Source of the DNA: Clostridiales bacterium UBA1774
Lineage (GTDB): Bacteria > Bacillota > Clostridia > Oscillospirales > Oscillospiraceae
NCBI GenBank assembly: GCA_002314635.1
Contig: DCGQ01000020.1
Location: forward strand, 1-49,925
Direction of reading: 5' to 3'
Length of the DNA stretch: 49,925 nucleotides
The notes below the pieces were generated by a model that was not told the origin of the DNA, did not search any database, and worked only from the letters and a program-made list of their open reading frames with translations. Made by a program: the position numbers and the translations under genes. This document shows, in pieces, positions 39,478 through 47,707 of the stretch. Every line of letters starts with the position of its first letter. Positions within the stretch are counted from its first letter, which is position 1.

Positions 39478-40389
39478 ATGATTGAATATCTGCATACCAA
39501 CCTGTCGTACATTCTTGCCGGCATCTCCGTCGGCGGCCAGTATGCGCTGATTGCCATTGGCTACACTATGGTTTACGGCATTCTGCGGCTGATCAACTTT
39601 GCCCACGGCGATGTGTTCATGTGGGCCGGTCTGATGATGGTCTATCTGGCAGCCTCTCTGCCCATCGGCGTGGCACTTCCGCTGGTGCTGGTACTGACCG
39701 TGGCGCTGGGCTTCCTGATCGAGCGGGCGGCCTACAAGCCGCTGCGGCAGGCGCCCCGTATGTCCGTCATGATCTCCGCCATCGGCGTCAGCTACCTGCT
39801 GCAGAACGCCGCACTGTACTTCACCGGCGGTCTGGCCAAGGTCTACCCCTCCATCCCCTGGCTGAGCAAAACCGTAACCATCTGGGGTGCCACCACCAAA
39901 ATGGTCACACTGGTCACGCCGGTTCTCACCATCGTGCTGGTGCTGGTGCTGACCCTGCTGATCAAATACACCAAGATCGGCATGGCCATGCGGGCAGTCT
40001 CCAAGGATTTTGAGACCAGCCAGCTGATGGGCATTCGCATCAACAGCGTCATATCCGTCACCTTTATCATCGGCTCCTTCCTTGCTGCGGTAGGCAGTCT
40101 GCTGTATTTCACCAACTACTCCTCCGTCACCCCCACCTCCGGCGGTATGCCCGGTCTGAAATGCTTCGTGGCGGCGGTGTTCGGCGGCATCGGCTCTATC
40201 CCCGGCGCGGTGATCGGTGCTTTCATCATCGGCATCTGCGAAAACATCATCAAGGGCGGCAACTCCATCTTCGGCATCACCACCGACTGGACCACCTTCT
40301 CCGATGCCTTCACCTTCGTGCTGCTGATCGTCATTCTGCTGGTAAAGCCCACCGGCCTGTTCGGTGAGAAACCCACGGATAAGGTCTGA
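39478..40389 (+). CDS. livH: ABC transporter permease LivH-type
   Basis: The 303-residue membrane protein has about eight hydrophobic segments and the family motifs GGQYALIAIGYTMVYGILRL at residues 18-37 (ending INFAHGD) and GMAMRAVSKDFETSQLMGI near 167, the coupling helix that contacts the ATPases. It forms the translocation pore with LivM. It starts 169 bases after livJ, past the partial terminator, and is followed by livM after 12 bases. Confidence 0.94.
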   Translation: MIEYLHTNLSYILAGISVGGQYALIAIGYTMVYGILRLINFAHGDVFMWAGLMMVYLAASLPIGVALPLVLVLTVALGFLIERAAYKPLRQAPRMSVMISAIGVSYLLQNAALYFTGGLAKVYPSIPWLSKTVTIWGATTKMVTLVTPVLTIVLVLVLTLLIKYTKIGMAMRAVSKDFETSQLMGIRINSVISVTFIIGSFLAAVGSLLYFTNYSSVTPTSGGMPGLKCFVAAVFGGIGSIPGAVIGAFIIGICENIIKGGNSIFGITTDWTTFSDAFTFVLLIVILLVKPTGLFGEKPTDKV

Positions 40390-40401
40390 GGAGGCGGGAT
40401 C

Positions 40402-41529
40402 ATGCTGGTAAAAAAGGATAAAACAAACACTTATCTGGTGCTGGCTCTGGTTGCGCTGATTTATATTGTCGTAGCCGTCATGGAGCTGACCATCCCCGGA
40501 ACTCACATCATCTTCACCGTTCTGAAAAAATCCGCGATCTACTCGCTGGTAGCCGTGTCCATGAACCTGCTCAACGGCTTCACCGGCCTGTTCAGTCTGG
40601 GTCAGGCAGGCTTTATGCTGATCGGCGGCTACACCTATGCCGTGCTGACCATGCCAACCGAGGTAAAGCTCTCCAACAAGGTCTTTGTGTACTTCGACTG
40701 CTGCGTCCACTTTGACACCGGCATCCTCGTGGGTCTGCTGGCCGCCGGAATCGCCGCCGCCATCTTCGCGGCGCTGATTGGCCTGCCGGTGCTGCGTCTG
40801 AAATCCGACTATCTGGCCATCGCCACGCTGGGCTTCGCGGAGATCATCCGCGTGCTGTGCCAGTGGTCCGGCTTCGGCCCGCTGACCAATGCGGCCAACC
40901 CGCTCCGCAGCTATCTGGATCTGACGGATGTGACCCTGCCCTTCACGGATATCAAATTCCCGCCCACCCTGTTTGTGTTCCTCGTGGCCGGTGTCTGCGT
41001 GGCGCTGGTTCTGCTGCTGATCAACTCCACCTATGGCCGCGCCTTCAAGGCCATTCGGGATGACGAGGTGGCCGCGGAGGCCATGGGCATCAACCTGTTC
41101 AGGCATAAGGAAATCGCCTTCGTCATTTCCTCCTTCTTCGCCGGTGTTTCCGGCGCACTGCTGGCCATGTATCAGTATACCGTGCAGGCCAGCGCCTTCA
41201 AAAGCGCCATGACCTACGAGATTCTGCTGATCGTGGTCATCGGCGGCATCGGCTCCATCTCCGGCAGCTGCATCGCCTCCTTCCTGTATATCGCCCTCAG
41301 CGAGTGGCTGCTCCGCGGTCTGGACATGGGCAAGTTTCTGGGCATCTCCGCCCCCAACCTGTTCCGCTCCGGCTTCCGCAAGCTGGTATTCAGCATCATC
41401 ATCATGGTGATCGTGCTGTTCTTCTCCAAGGGTCTGATGGGTGACAGAGAGCTGTCCTTCCGAGGATTGATCGACAAAATAAAAGGCAAAAAGGCCGCGT
41501 CTTCCAAGGGAGGTGCTTCCAATGGCTGA
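40402..41529 (+). CDS. livM: ABC transporter permease LivM-type
   Basis: The 375-residue membrane protein has multiple hydrophobic segments and the motifs NLLNGFTGLFSLGQAGFMLI near residue 55, RLKSDYLAIATLGFAEIIRV near 132 and GRAFKAIRDDEVAAEAMGI near 213 (coupling helix). It is the second pore subunit. GGAGG precedes the ATG. Its Lys-rich C-terminus (KGKKAASSKGGASNG) overlaps the start of livG by eight bases, indicating coupling. Confidence 0.94.
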   Translation: MLVKKDKTNTYLVLALVALIYIVVAVMELTIPGTHIIFTVLKKSAIYSLVAVSMNLLNGFTGLFSLGQAGFMLIGGYTYAVLTMPTEVKLSNKVFVYFDCCVHFDTGILVGLLAAGIAAAIFAALIGLPVLRLKSDYLAIATLGFAEIIRVLCQWSGFGPLTNAANPLRSYLDLTDVTLPFTDIKFPPTLFVFLVAGVCVALVLLLINSTYGRAFKAIRDDEVAAEAMGINLFRHKEIAFVISSFFAGVSGALLAMYQYTVQASAFKSAMTYEILLIVVIGGIGSISGSCIASFLYIALSEWLLRGLDMGKFLGISAPNLFRSGFRKLVFSIIIMVIVLFFSKGLMGDRELSFRGLIDKIKGKKAASSKGGASNG

Positions 41530-42367
41530 GAACGTGCTGAAGCTGGAAAATGTGACCATGCAGTTCGGCGGCGTGGTTGCCGTGCGGAACCTGTGCATGG
41601 AAGTGAACAAGGGCGAGATCGTGGCGCTGATCGGTCCCAACGGTGCCGGTAAGACCACTGCCTTCAACGCCATCACCGGCGTTTACAAGCCTACCAACGG
41701 TGCCATCTGGTTTAACGGAAAAATGGTCATTCAGGATCACCCCCACGGCAAGATGAAGAAGCTCTACGCCTCCGAGCATCTGGGCGAGTATCCGAATGTG
41801 ATCAAAAAGACCCCCGATCAGCTGACGAAGCTGGGCATGGCCCGCACCTTCCAGAACATCCGCCTGTTCAAATCCATGACGGTGTTTGACAATGTGCTCA
41901 CCGCCATGCACCTGCGCCGCAGCAGCAACCTGTTCACCGCCACCCTCCGCCTGAACGGCAAGGAGGAGCGGCAGCAGCGGGAGGAGACCCTGAAGCTGCT
42001 GGAGCTGGTGGGACTGGCAGATTCCAAGGACGAGCTGGCCACCTCCCTGCCCTACGGCAAGCAGCGCAAGCTGGAGATCGCCCGCGCCCTTGCCACGAAA
42101 CCCACCTTCCTGCTGCTGGACGAACCGGCCGCAGGCATGAACCCGCAGGAAACGGTGGAGCTGACCGCCTTTATCCGCCAGATCCGGCAGCAGTTCGACC
42201 TGACCGTGCTGCTCATTGAGCATCACATGAATCTGGTCATGGACATTTCCGACCGGATCTATGTCATCGACTTCGGCAAGACCATTGCCGAGGGTGTCCC
42301 GGCGGAAATTCAGCAGAATCAGCGCGTGATCGACGCGTATCTGGGGGTGGCAGAAGACGATGAGTAA
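41522..42367 (+). CDS. livG: ABC transporter ATPase LivG-type
   Basis: The 281-residue ATPase carries Walker A GPNGAGKTT near residue 37. Its signature region (SLPYGKQRKLEIARALA) has the LivG-type YGKQR form, Walker B is FLLLDEPAAGMN with the catalytic Glu, and the H-loop is IEHHMNLVM. The extra insert after Walker A (about residues 75-110) and the NPQET after Walker B are typical for LivG. The start is fixed by GGGAGG 8 bases upstream. It overlaps livF by eight bases. Confidence 0.95.
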   Translation: MAENVLKLENVTMQFGGVVAVRNLCMEVNKGEIVALIGPNGAGKTTAFNAITGVYKPTNGAIWFNGKMVIQDHPHGKMKKLYASEHLGEYPNVIKKTPDQLTKLGMARTFQNIRLFKSMTVFDNVLTAMHLRRSSNLFTATLRLNGKEERQQREETLKLLELVGLADSKDELATSLPYGKQRKLEIARALATKPTFLLLDEPAAGMNPQETVELTAFIRQIRQQFDLTVLLIEHHMNLVMDISDRIYVIDFGKTIAEGVPAEIQQNQRVIDAYLGVAEDDE

Positions 42368-43079
42368 TATTCTGGAGATTCGCGGACTGGATGTGCGCTT
42401 CGGCGGCATTCACGCCGTCAGCAATATTTCACTGGATGTGCCGGAAGGCCAGATCGTCACCCTGATCGGGGCCAACGGCGCAGGCAAATCCACCACGCTG
42501 CGTTCCATTTCCGGCATCGTCAAGCCTGCCGGCGGCGACATTCTCTTTGAAGGCCAGAGCCTTCTGGGCAAAAGTCCGGACAAGATCGTGTCCATGGGCG
42601 TGACCATGGTGCCCGAGGGCCGTAAGGTGTTCCCCAACCTGTCCGTGCTGGAGAATCTGCGGATCGGCGCGTATCTGCGGAAGGACAACATCAGCAGCGA
42701 TCTGGAATACGTCTATTCCCTGTTCCCCCGCCTGAAGGAGCGCCACTGGCAGATGGCCGGTACCATGTCCGGCGGCGAACAGCAGATGCTGGCCGTTGGC
42801 CGCGCACTGATGGCAAAGCCCCGGGTCATCATGATGGACGAGCCCAGTCTGGGTCTTGCCCCGTTGGTGGTGCGGGATATCTTCTCCATCATCCGCAAGA
42901 TCAATGAGGACGGCATTACCGTGCTGCTGGTGGAGCAGAACGCCAACATGGCCTTGAAGATCGCCCATCTGGGCTATGTGCTGGAAACCGGCACCATCAC
43001 CATGACCGGCACCGGCGAAGCTCTCCTGCGGGACGAGCGCGTGAAGGAAGCCTATCTGGGCAAGCAGAAGGACAAGTAA
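42360..43079 (+). CDS. livF: ABC transporter ATPase LivF-type
   Basis: The 239-residue ATPase has Walker A GANGAGKST, signature TMSGGEQQMLAVGRAL, Walker B VIMMDEPSLGLAP and H-loop VEQNANMAL (Gln in place of His, usual in LivF). It is the second nucleotide-binding subunit and the last gene of the liv operon. Its ATG lies within the end of livG and a terminator follows its stop by 17 bases. Confidence 0.95.
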   Translation: MSNILEIRGLDVRFGGIHAVSNISLDVPEGQIVTLIGANGAGKSTTLRSISGIVKPAGGDILFEGQSLLGKSPDKIVSMGVTMVPEGRKVFPNLSVLENLRIGAYLRKDNISSDLEYVYSLFPRLKERHWQMAGTMSGGEQQMLAVGRALMAKPRVIMMDEPSLGLAPLVVRDIFSIIRKINEDGITVLLVEQNANMALKIAHLGYVLETGTITMTGTGEALLRDERVKEAYLGKQKDK

Positions 43080-43096
43080 AGAAGCCGAATCCCGTT

Positions 43097-43132
43097 TCCC
43101 GCTTTCCGCTTCCCGGAAAGCGGGATTTTTTT
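43097..43132 (+). terminator. Terminator of the liv operon
   Basis: TCCCGCTTTCC (43097-43107) pairs with GGAAAGCGGGA (43115-43125) around a seven-base loop and is followed by seven Ts. Confidence 0.92.
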
Positions 43133-43151
43133 CAAACTTTCGTGACTTCCC

Positions 43152-43180
43152 TTGACGGAGCAGGAAAAAAAAGCTATTCT
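43152..43180 (+). promoter_or_regulatory. Promoter of the sugar-utilisation operon
   Basis: TTGACG (43152-43157) and TATTCT (43175-43180) are 17 bases apart. The transcript would start near 43187, about 30 bases before the TTG start of the first gene. Confidence 0.72.
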
Positions 43181-43216
43181 GGATACTGGTATAAACTATA
43201 CTGGGAGGTTGATTTC

Positions 43217-43840
43217 TTGCAGATTCTATCGGTATTTGACCCGGCCTTTCGCAGCTATGGGCGGGTTCTGGAGCTGGCTCCCGATGCGCTGATCCGGGCA
43301 ATGCTGCAGATCCCCCTGCCCGACAGCGGAACGGCATATCGTCCCTCCATCCCCGAGCTGGAGGCCTGTCCGGAAATGGACTGGCTGCGGGACAGCTTTT
43401 ATGGCGGAATGCCCACCCAGCTTGGTATGTGCTGGGGACACAATACAAAGCTGAACTGTCTGGAGTATCATCGGGACAGTGAAGTGAATCTGGGCACCCA
43501 TGACTTCATTCTGCTGCTTGCCCGAGAAGAGGAGATCGCGGACGGTGTGCTGGATACCGGTCTGGTCCGCGCCTTCCGTGTCCCTGCCGGTGTGGCTGTG
43601 GAGGTCTATGCCACGACGCTGCACTATGCACCCTGCCATGTCTCGGAGGCAGATGGCTTCCGTGTGGCCGTGGCGCTTCCCAAGGACACCAATACGGACA
43701 TCCCCCGCAGCTCTGACGCTGCCGGAGAGCAGCGCCTGCTCTGGGCGCGGAACAAGTGGCTGCTGGCCCATCCCGCATCCGCCGAAGCGGCACAGGGCGC
43801 TTACATCGGTCTCAAAGGCGAAAATATTGATCTCATCTGA
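43217..43840 (+). CDS. DUF4867-type cupin-like protein, TTG start
   Basis: The 207-residue product starts at TTG 43217, with GGGAGG 8 bases upstream; the frame has no ATG start with a ribosome site. It has the look of a cupin of the ureidoglycolate-lyase-like type (DUF4867). Candidate metal or substrate residues are CWGHNTKLNCLEYHRDSEVN near residue 72 and the later TTLHYAPCHVSEADGFRVAV near 135. It leads an operon with an isomerase, a kinase and an epimerase. I infer a sugar mutarotase, lyase or isomerase role, but no activity is established for the family to my knowledge. Confidence 0.75.
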   Translation: MQILSVFDPAFRSYGRVLELAPDALIRAMLQIPLPDSGTAYRPSIPELEACPEMDWLRDSFYGGMPTQLGMCWGHNTKLNCLEYHRDSEVNLGTHDFILLLAREEEIADGVLDTGLVRAFRVPAGVAVEVYATTLHYAPCHVSEADGFRVAVALPKDTNTDIPRSSDAAGEQRLLWARNKWLLAHPASAEAAQGAYIGLKGENIDLI

Positions 43841-43872
43841 TTCTGAAATTATTAATCTGGAGGTAGATTTCC

Positions 43873-45351
43873 ATGTCCAATATTCCTGTGGTAAAAGCCG
43901 GCATCATTGCCGTTTCCCGCGACTGCTTCCCCATTGAGCTGTCCATCCGCCGCCGTCAGGCCATCGTGGGCGCATACGGCGGAGAGCTGTACGAATGCCC
44001 CGTCACCGTGGAAAACGAGCTGGATATGCTGAAAGCCGTGGCCGATGTGAAGGCCGCCGGCTGCAACGCGCTGGTGGTGTTCCTGGGCAACTTCGGCCCC
44101 GAGACTCCCGAAACGCTGATCGCCAAGAATTTTGACGGCCCCTGCATGTTCGTTGCCGCCGCCGAGGGCGACGGAGACCTGATCAACGGCCGCGGTGATG
44201 CCTACTGCGGTATGCTGAACTGCTCCTACAATCTGGGTCTCCGCGGTATCGACGCTTACATTCCCCAGTACCCGGTGGGCACCGCGCAGGACATCGCCGG
44301 CATGATCGCCGACTTTATCCCCGTGGCCCGCGCCATTCTGGGCGTGAAGGGTCTGAAGATCATCACCTTCGGCCCCCGTCCGCAGGACTTCTTCGCCTGC
44401 AACGCCCCCATTCAGGGTCTGTACGAGCTGGGCATTGAGGTGGAGGAAAACAGTGAGCTGGATCTGCTGGTCTCCTACAAGGAGCACGCCGGTGACAAGC
44501 GCATCGAAGCCGTCTGCGCCGATATGGCCGCCGAGCTGGGCGTAAAGGGCAACCAGTACCCCGCGCTGCTGCCCCGCATGGCACAGTTTGAGCTGACCCT
44601 GCTGGACTGGGCAGAGCAGCACAAGGGTTCCCGCCAGTATGTCTGCTTTGCCGATAAGTGCTGGCCCGCCTTCCCCAAGGAGTTCGGCTTTGAGCCCTGC
44701 TATGTGAACTCCCGTCTGGCCTCCCGGGGCATTCCCGTGGCCTGCGAGGTGGATATCTACGGTGCCCTCAGCGAATACATCGGCGCTTGCGTGTCCGGCG
44801 ATGCCGTGACCCTGCTGGATATCAACAACTCCGTCCCCGCCTCCCTGTATGAAAAGGAGATCAAGGGCAAGTTTGACTATGCCCTCACCGATACCTTCAT
44901 GGGCTTCCACTGCGGCAATACCCCCTCCTGCAAGATGTGCGCCGACCGGGCTGTCAAGTACCAGCTCATTCAGCACCGTCTGCTGGAGCCTGCCGGCAGC
45001 GAGCCGGATTTCACCCGCGGCACGCTGGAGGGCGACATTGCGCCTTCTCAGATCACCTTCTACCGCCTCCAGTGCGACAGCAAGGGCGTGCTCCGCAGCT
45101 ACATCGCCGAGGGCGAGGTTCTGCCCGTGGCCACCGGTTCCTTCGGCGGCATCGGCATTTTCGCCATTCCCGAGATGGGTCGTTTCTACCGCCATGTGCT
45201 GATCGGCGGCGGCTTCCCCCACCACGGTGCCGTGGCCTTCGGTCACTACGGCAAGGCGCTGTTTGAAGTATTCCGCTATCTGGGCGTCGGCAATATCGGC
45301 TACAACCAGCCGAAGGGCCGTCTGTATCCCTCCGAGAATCCCTTCGCATGA
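43873..45351 (+). CDS. L-fucose/L-arabinose isomerase-like protein
   Basis: The 492-residue protein resembles the FucI/AraA isomerase family, which interconverts aldoses and ketoses with Mn2+. Likely metal ligands are the Glu in ACEVDIYGALSEY (near residue 296), the Asp in LLDINNS (near 318) and the His in GGFPHHGAVAFGH (near 454), matching the Glu-Asp-His order of the family. Other conserved parts are FGPRPQDFFACN near 173 and TDTFMGFHCGNTPSCK near 339. It is co-transcribed with the cupin-like gene 32 bases upstream and overlaps the kinase gene. The actual sugar is uncertain; a pentose or 6-deoxyhexose is likely. Confidence 0.85.
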   Translation: MSNIPVVKAGIIAVSRDCFPIELSIRRRQAIVGAYGGELYECPVTVENELDMLKAVADVKAAGCNALVVFLGNFGPETPETLIAKNFDGPCMFVAAAEGDGDLINGRGDAYCGMLNCSYNLGLRGIDAYIPQYPVGTAQDIAGMIADFIPVARAILGVKGLKIITFGPRPQDFFACNAPIQGLYELGIEVEENSELDLLVSYKEHAGDKRIEAVCADMAAELGVKGNQYPALLPRMAQFELTLLDWAEQHKGSRQYVCFADKCWPAFPKEFGFEPCYVNSRLASRGIPVACEVDIYGALSEYIGACVSGDAVTLLDINNSVPASLYEKEIKGKFDYALTDTFMGFHCGNTPSCKMCADRAVKYQLIQHRLLEPAGSEPDFTRGTLEGDIAPSQITFYRLQCDSKGVLRSYIAEGEVLPVATGSFGGIGIFAIPEMGRFYRHVLIGGGFPHHGAVAFGHYGKALFEVFRYLGVGNIGYNQPKGRLYPSENPFA

Positions 45352-46919
45352 TGGACTATTCAAAATGTGTACTGGGCATTGAGCTGGGCTCCACCCGCAT
45401 CAAGGCCGTCCTGCTGGACGATGGGCATATGCCCATCGCCTCCGGCAGCTTCGGCTGGGAAAACGCCCTGCGGGACGGGGTCTGGACCTATGACCTCAGC
45501 GATGTAAAAGCCGGTATGCAGGCCTGCTTCCGGGACCTGCAGGCGGATGTGACAAAGCGCTTCGGCGCACCCCTCACCACCGTGGGGGCCATGGGTGTCT
45601 CCGCCATGATGCACGGCTATCTGGCCTTTGACGCGGCGGGCAGCCTTCTGGTTCCCTTCCGCACCTGGCGCAATACCATGACCGGCGAAGCCGCCGCGAA
45701 GCTGACGGAGCGTTTCGGCTTCAATATCCCCCAGCGCTGGAGCATTGCCCATCTGTATCAGGCCATGCTGAACCGGGAGAGCCATGTGAAGGACCTGAGC
45801 TTCCTCACCACCCTTTCCGGTTATGTGCATTACCTGCTCACCGGGGAAAAGGTGCTGGGCATCGGTGATGCCAGCGGTATGTTCCCCATTGACAGCGCCG
45901 CGAAGGACTACAATGCCGATATGCTGGCTTCCTTTGACCGGCTGGTGGGCGAAATGGGTTATGACTGGACGCTGCGGCAGGTTCTGCCCCGGGTACTCAC
46001 CGCCGGTGAACCTGCCGGAACGCTGACGCAGGCAGGTGCCCTTTGGCTGGACCCCACCGGCACGCTGCTTCCCGGCATCCCGCTGGCTCCCTGCGAGGGC
46101 GATGCGGGCACCGGCATGGCCGCCACCAACTCCGTAGGTCTGGGCACCGGCAACGTGTCCGCCGGCACCTCCGACTTTGCCATGGTGGTGGTGGACAGGC
46201 TGCCCGGCGTTCACCGGGAGATCGACATGGTGACTACCCCTGCCGGGGATGCAGTGGCCATGGTTCACTGTAATAACTGCACCAGCGACATTAACGCATG
46301 GGTGGGCCTGCTGGGTGAATTTGCCGACCTGCTGGGTGTGAAGATGGATGCGGGTGAGCTGTTTACCCTGCTGTTCCGTCAGGCTCTTTCCGGCGCACCG
46401 GACGGCGGCGGTCTGATGAGCTTCAACTATGAATCCGGCGAGGGCGTCACCGATCTGGACGCGGGCCGTCCTCTGTTTCTGCGGATGCCCGGTCAGGCCA
46501 TGCACCTGAGCGACTTCATGCGTACCCACCTGATGAGCGCACTGGCCACGCTGAAGCTTGGTCTGGACATTCTCACCGATACGGAGCAGGTTCCCATCCG
46601 CAAGCTCTACGGTCACGGCGGCTATTTCAAAACGCCCGAAGTCGGTCAGCGGATACTGTCCGCCGCAGCCGGAGTTCCGGTGTCCGTGATGGCCACCGCC
46701 GGTGAAGGCGGGCCTTACGGTATGGCGCTGCTCTGCGCCTACCTGCTGCATCACGGCAGCGGGGAAACGCTGGAAGCCTACCTGCGCGACAAGGTATTTG
46801 TCAGTGCTGCCGAAAGTACGCTGATGGCGGATCCGGCAGAGGTTGCCGGTTTCCGGGACTTTTTGCGGCGGTACCAGGCTGCGCTTCCCGTAGAAGCCGC
46901 GGCGATCCGCCAGAATTGA
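45348..46919 (+). CDS. FGGY-family sugar kinase
   Basis: The 523-residue protein is a sugar kinase of the ribulokinase/xylulokinase/rhamnulokinase superfamily. The N-terminal phosphate loop is GIELGSTRIKAVLLDD near residues 10-25, followed by SAMMHGYLAFD near 85. The central ATPase part has GTGNVSAGTSDFAMVVVD near 265, and the C-terminal KLYGHGGYFKTPEVGQRILS is near 420. The start overlaps the isomerase stop (GCATGATGG), so ATG 45348 or 45351 is used and translation is coupled. Given the araD-type gene after it, it probably phosphorylates a ketopentose or a related ketose. Confidence 0.9.
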   Translation: MMDYSKCVLGIELGSTRIKAVLLDDGHMPIASGSFGWENALRDGVWTYDLSDVKAGMQACFRDLQADVTKRFGAPLTTVGAMGVSAMMHGYLAFDAAGSLLVPFRTWRNTMTGEAAAKLTERFGFNIPQRWSIAHLYQAMLNRESHVKDLSFLTTLSGYVHYLLTGEKVLGIGDASGMFPIDSAAKDYNADMLASFDRLVGEMGYDWTLRQVLPRVLTAGEPAGTLTQAGALWLDPTGTLLPGIPLAPCEGDAGTGMAATNSVGLGTGNVSAGTSDFAMVVVDRLPGVHREIDMVTTPAGDAVAMVHCNNCTSDINAWVGLLGEFADLLGVKMDAGELFTLLFRQALSGAPDGGGLMSFNYESGEGVTDLDAGRPLFLRMPGQAMHLSDFMRTHLMSALATLKLGLDILTDTEQVPIRKLYGHGGYFKTPEVGQRILSAAAGVPVSVMATAGEGGPYGMALLCAYLLHHGSGETLEAYLRDKVFVSAAESTLMADPAEVAGFRDFLRRYQAALPVEAAAIRQN

Positions 46920-46926
46920 GGAATAT

Positions 46927-47625
46927 ATGCTGAAAAAACTGAAAGAGCAGGTCTGTCAGGCAAATCTGCTTCTGGTCAAGCACAATCTGGTCTCCTTCAC
47001 ATGGGGCAATGTCTCCGGCATCGACCGGAAAAAGGGTCTTGTGGTCATCAAGCCTTCCGGCCTTTCCTATGACCGGATGGAACCGGAGGATATGGTCGTT
47101 GTAGATCTGGACGGCAATGTGGTGGAGGGCAAATGGAAACCCTCCAGCGACACGCCCACCCATCTCCGTCTGTACAAGGCGTTCCCCGAATGCGGCGGTG
47201 TGGCTCATACCCACAGCCGCTGGGCCACGGTTTTCGCCCAGATGGGCCGGGAGATTCCCCCGCTGGGCACCACCCATGCCGACCAGTTTTATGGCCCTGT
47301 GCCCGTGACCCGCAGTCTGACGGAGGATGAGATTCAGGGTCAGTACGAATACGAAACCGGCAATGTGATCGCAGAGACCTTTGAAGGCACAAATCCCATG
47401 GCTGTGCCCGCCGTTCTGGTTCGGAACCACGGCCCCTTCACCTGGGGTGCCAACGCGATGAAGGCGGAGGAGAATGCCGCCGTGCTGGAGGAAGTGGCCT
47501 TCATGGCATGGCACACGCTGAGCCAGAACCCGGAAGCGCCCGCCATTCCGCAGGTGCTGCTGGACAAGCATTATCTGAGAAAACACGGCCCCGGCGCCTA
47601 TTACGGGCAGGATCAGAAGGGCTGA
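46927..47625 (+). CDS. araD: L-ribulose-5-phosphate 4-epimerase
   Basis: The 232-residue protein matches AraD in length and motifs (class II aldolase family). These are SFTWGNVSGID near residue 23, VIKPSGLSYD near 40, the zinc ligands AHTHSRWATVFAQ near 93, GTTHADQFYG near 114 and VLVRNHGPFTWG near 163. It converts L-ribulose-5-phosphate to D-xylulose-5-phosphate, feeding the pentose phosphate pathway. It follows the kinase by seven bases and closes the operon. Close relatives such as UlaF/SgbE act on L-xylulose-5-phosphate pathways, but the motif set fits AraD activity. Confidence 0.9.
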   Translation: MLKKLKEQVCQANLLLVKHNLVSFTWGNVSGIDRKKGLVVIKPSGLSYDRMEPEDMVVVDLDGNVVEGKWKPSSDTPTHLRLYKAFPECGGVAHTHSRWATVFAQMGREIPPLGTTHADQFYGPVPVTRSLTEDEIQGQYEYETGNVIAETFEGTNPMAVPAVLVRNHGPFTWGANAMKAEENAAVLEEVAFMAWHTLSQNPEAPAIPQVLLDKHYLRKHGPGAYYGQDQKG

Positions 47626-47707
47626 ATCCCCCTGCATCGCCGGAACCGCGGGCTATCCTGTGTAGGATCCCTGTCCCCACGCAATACCGATCGGAAGGAG
47701 TCTCATC

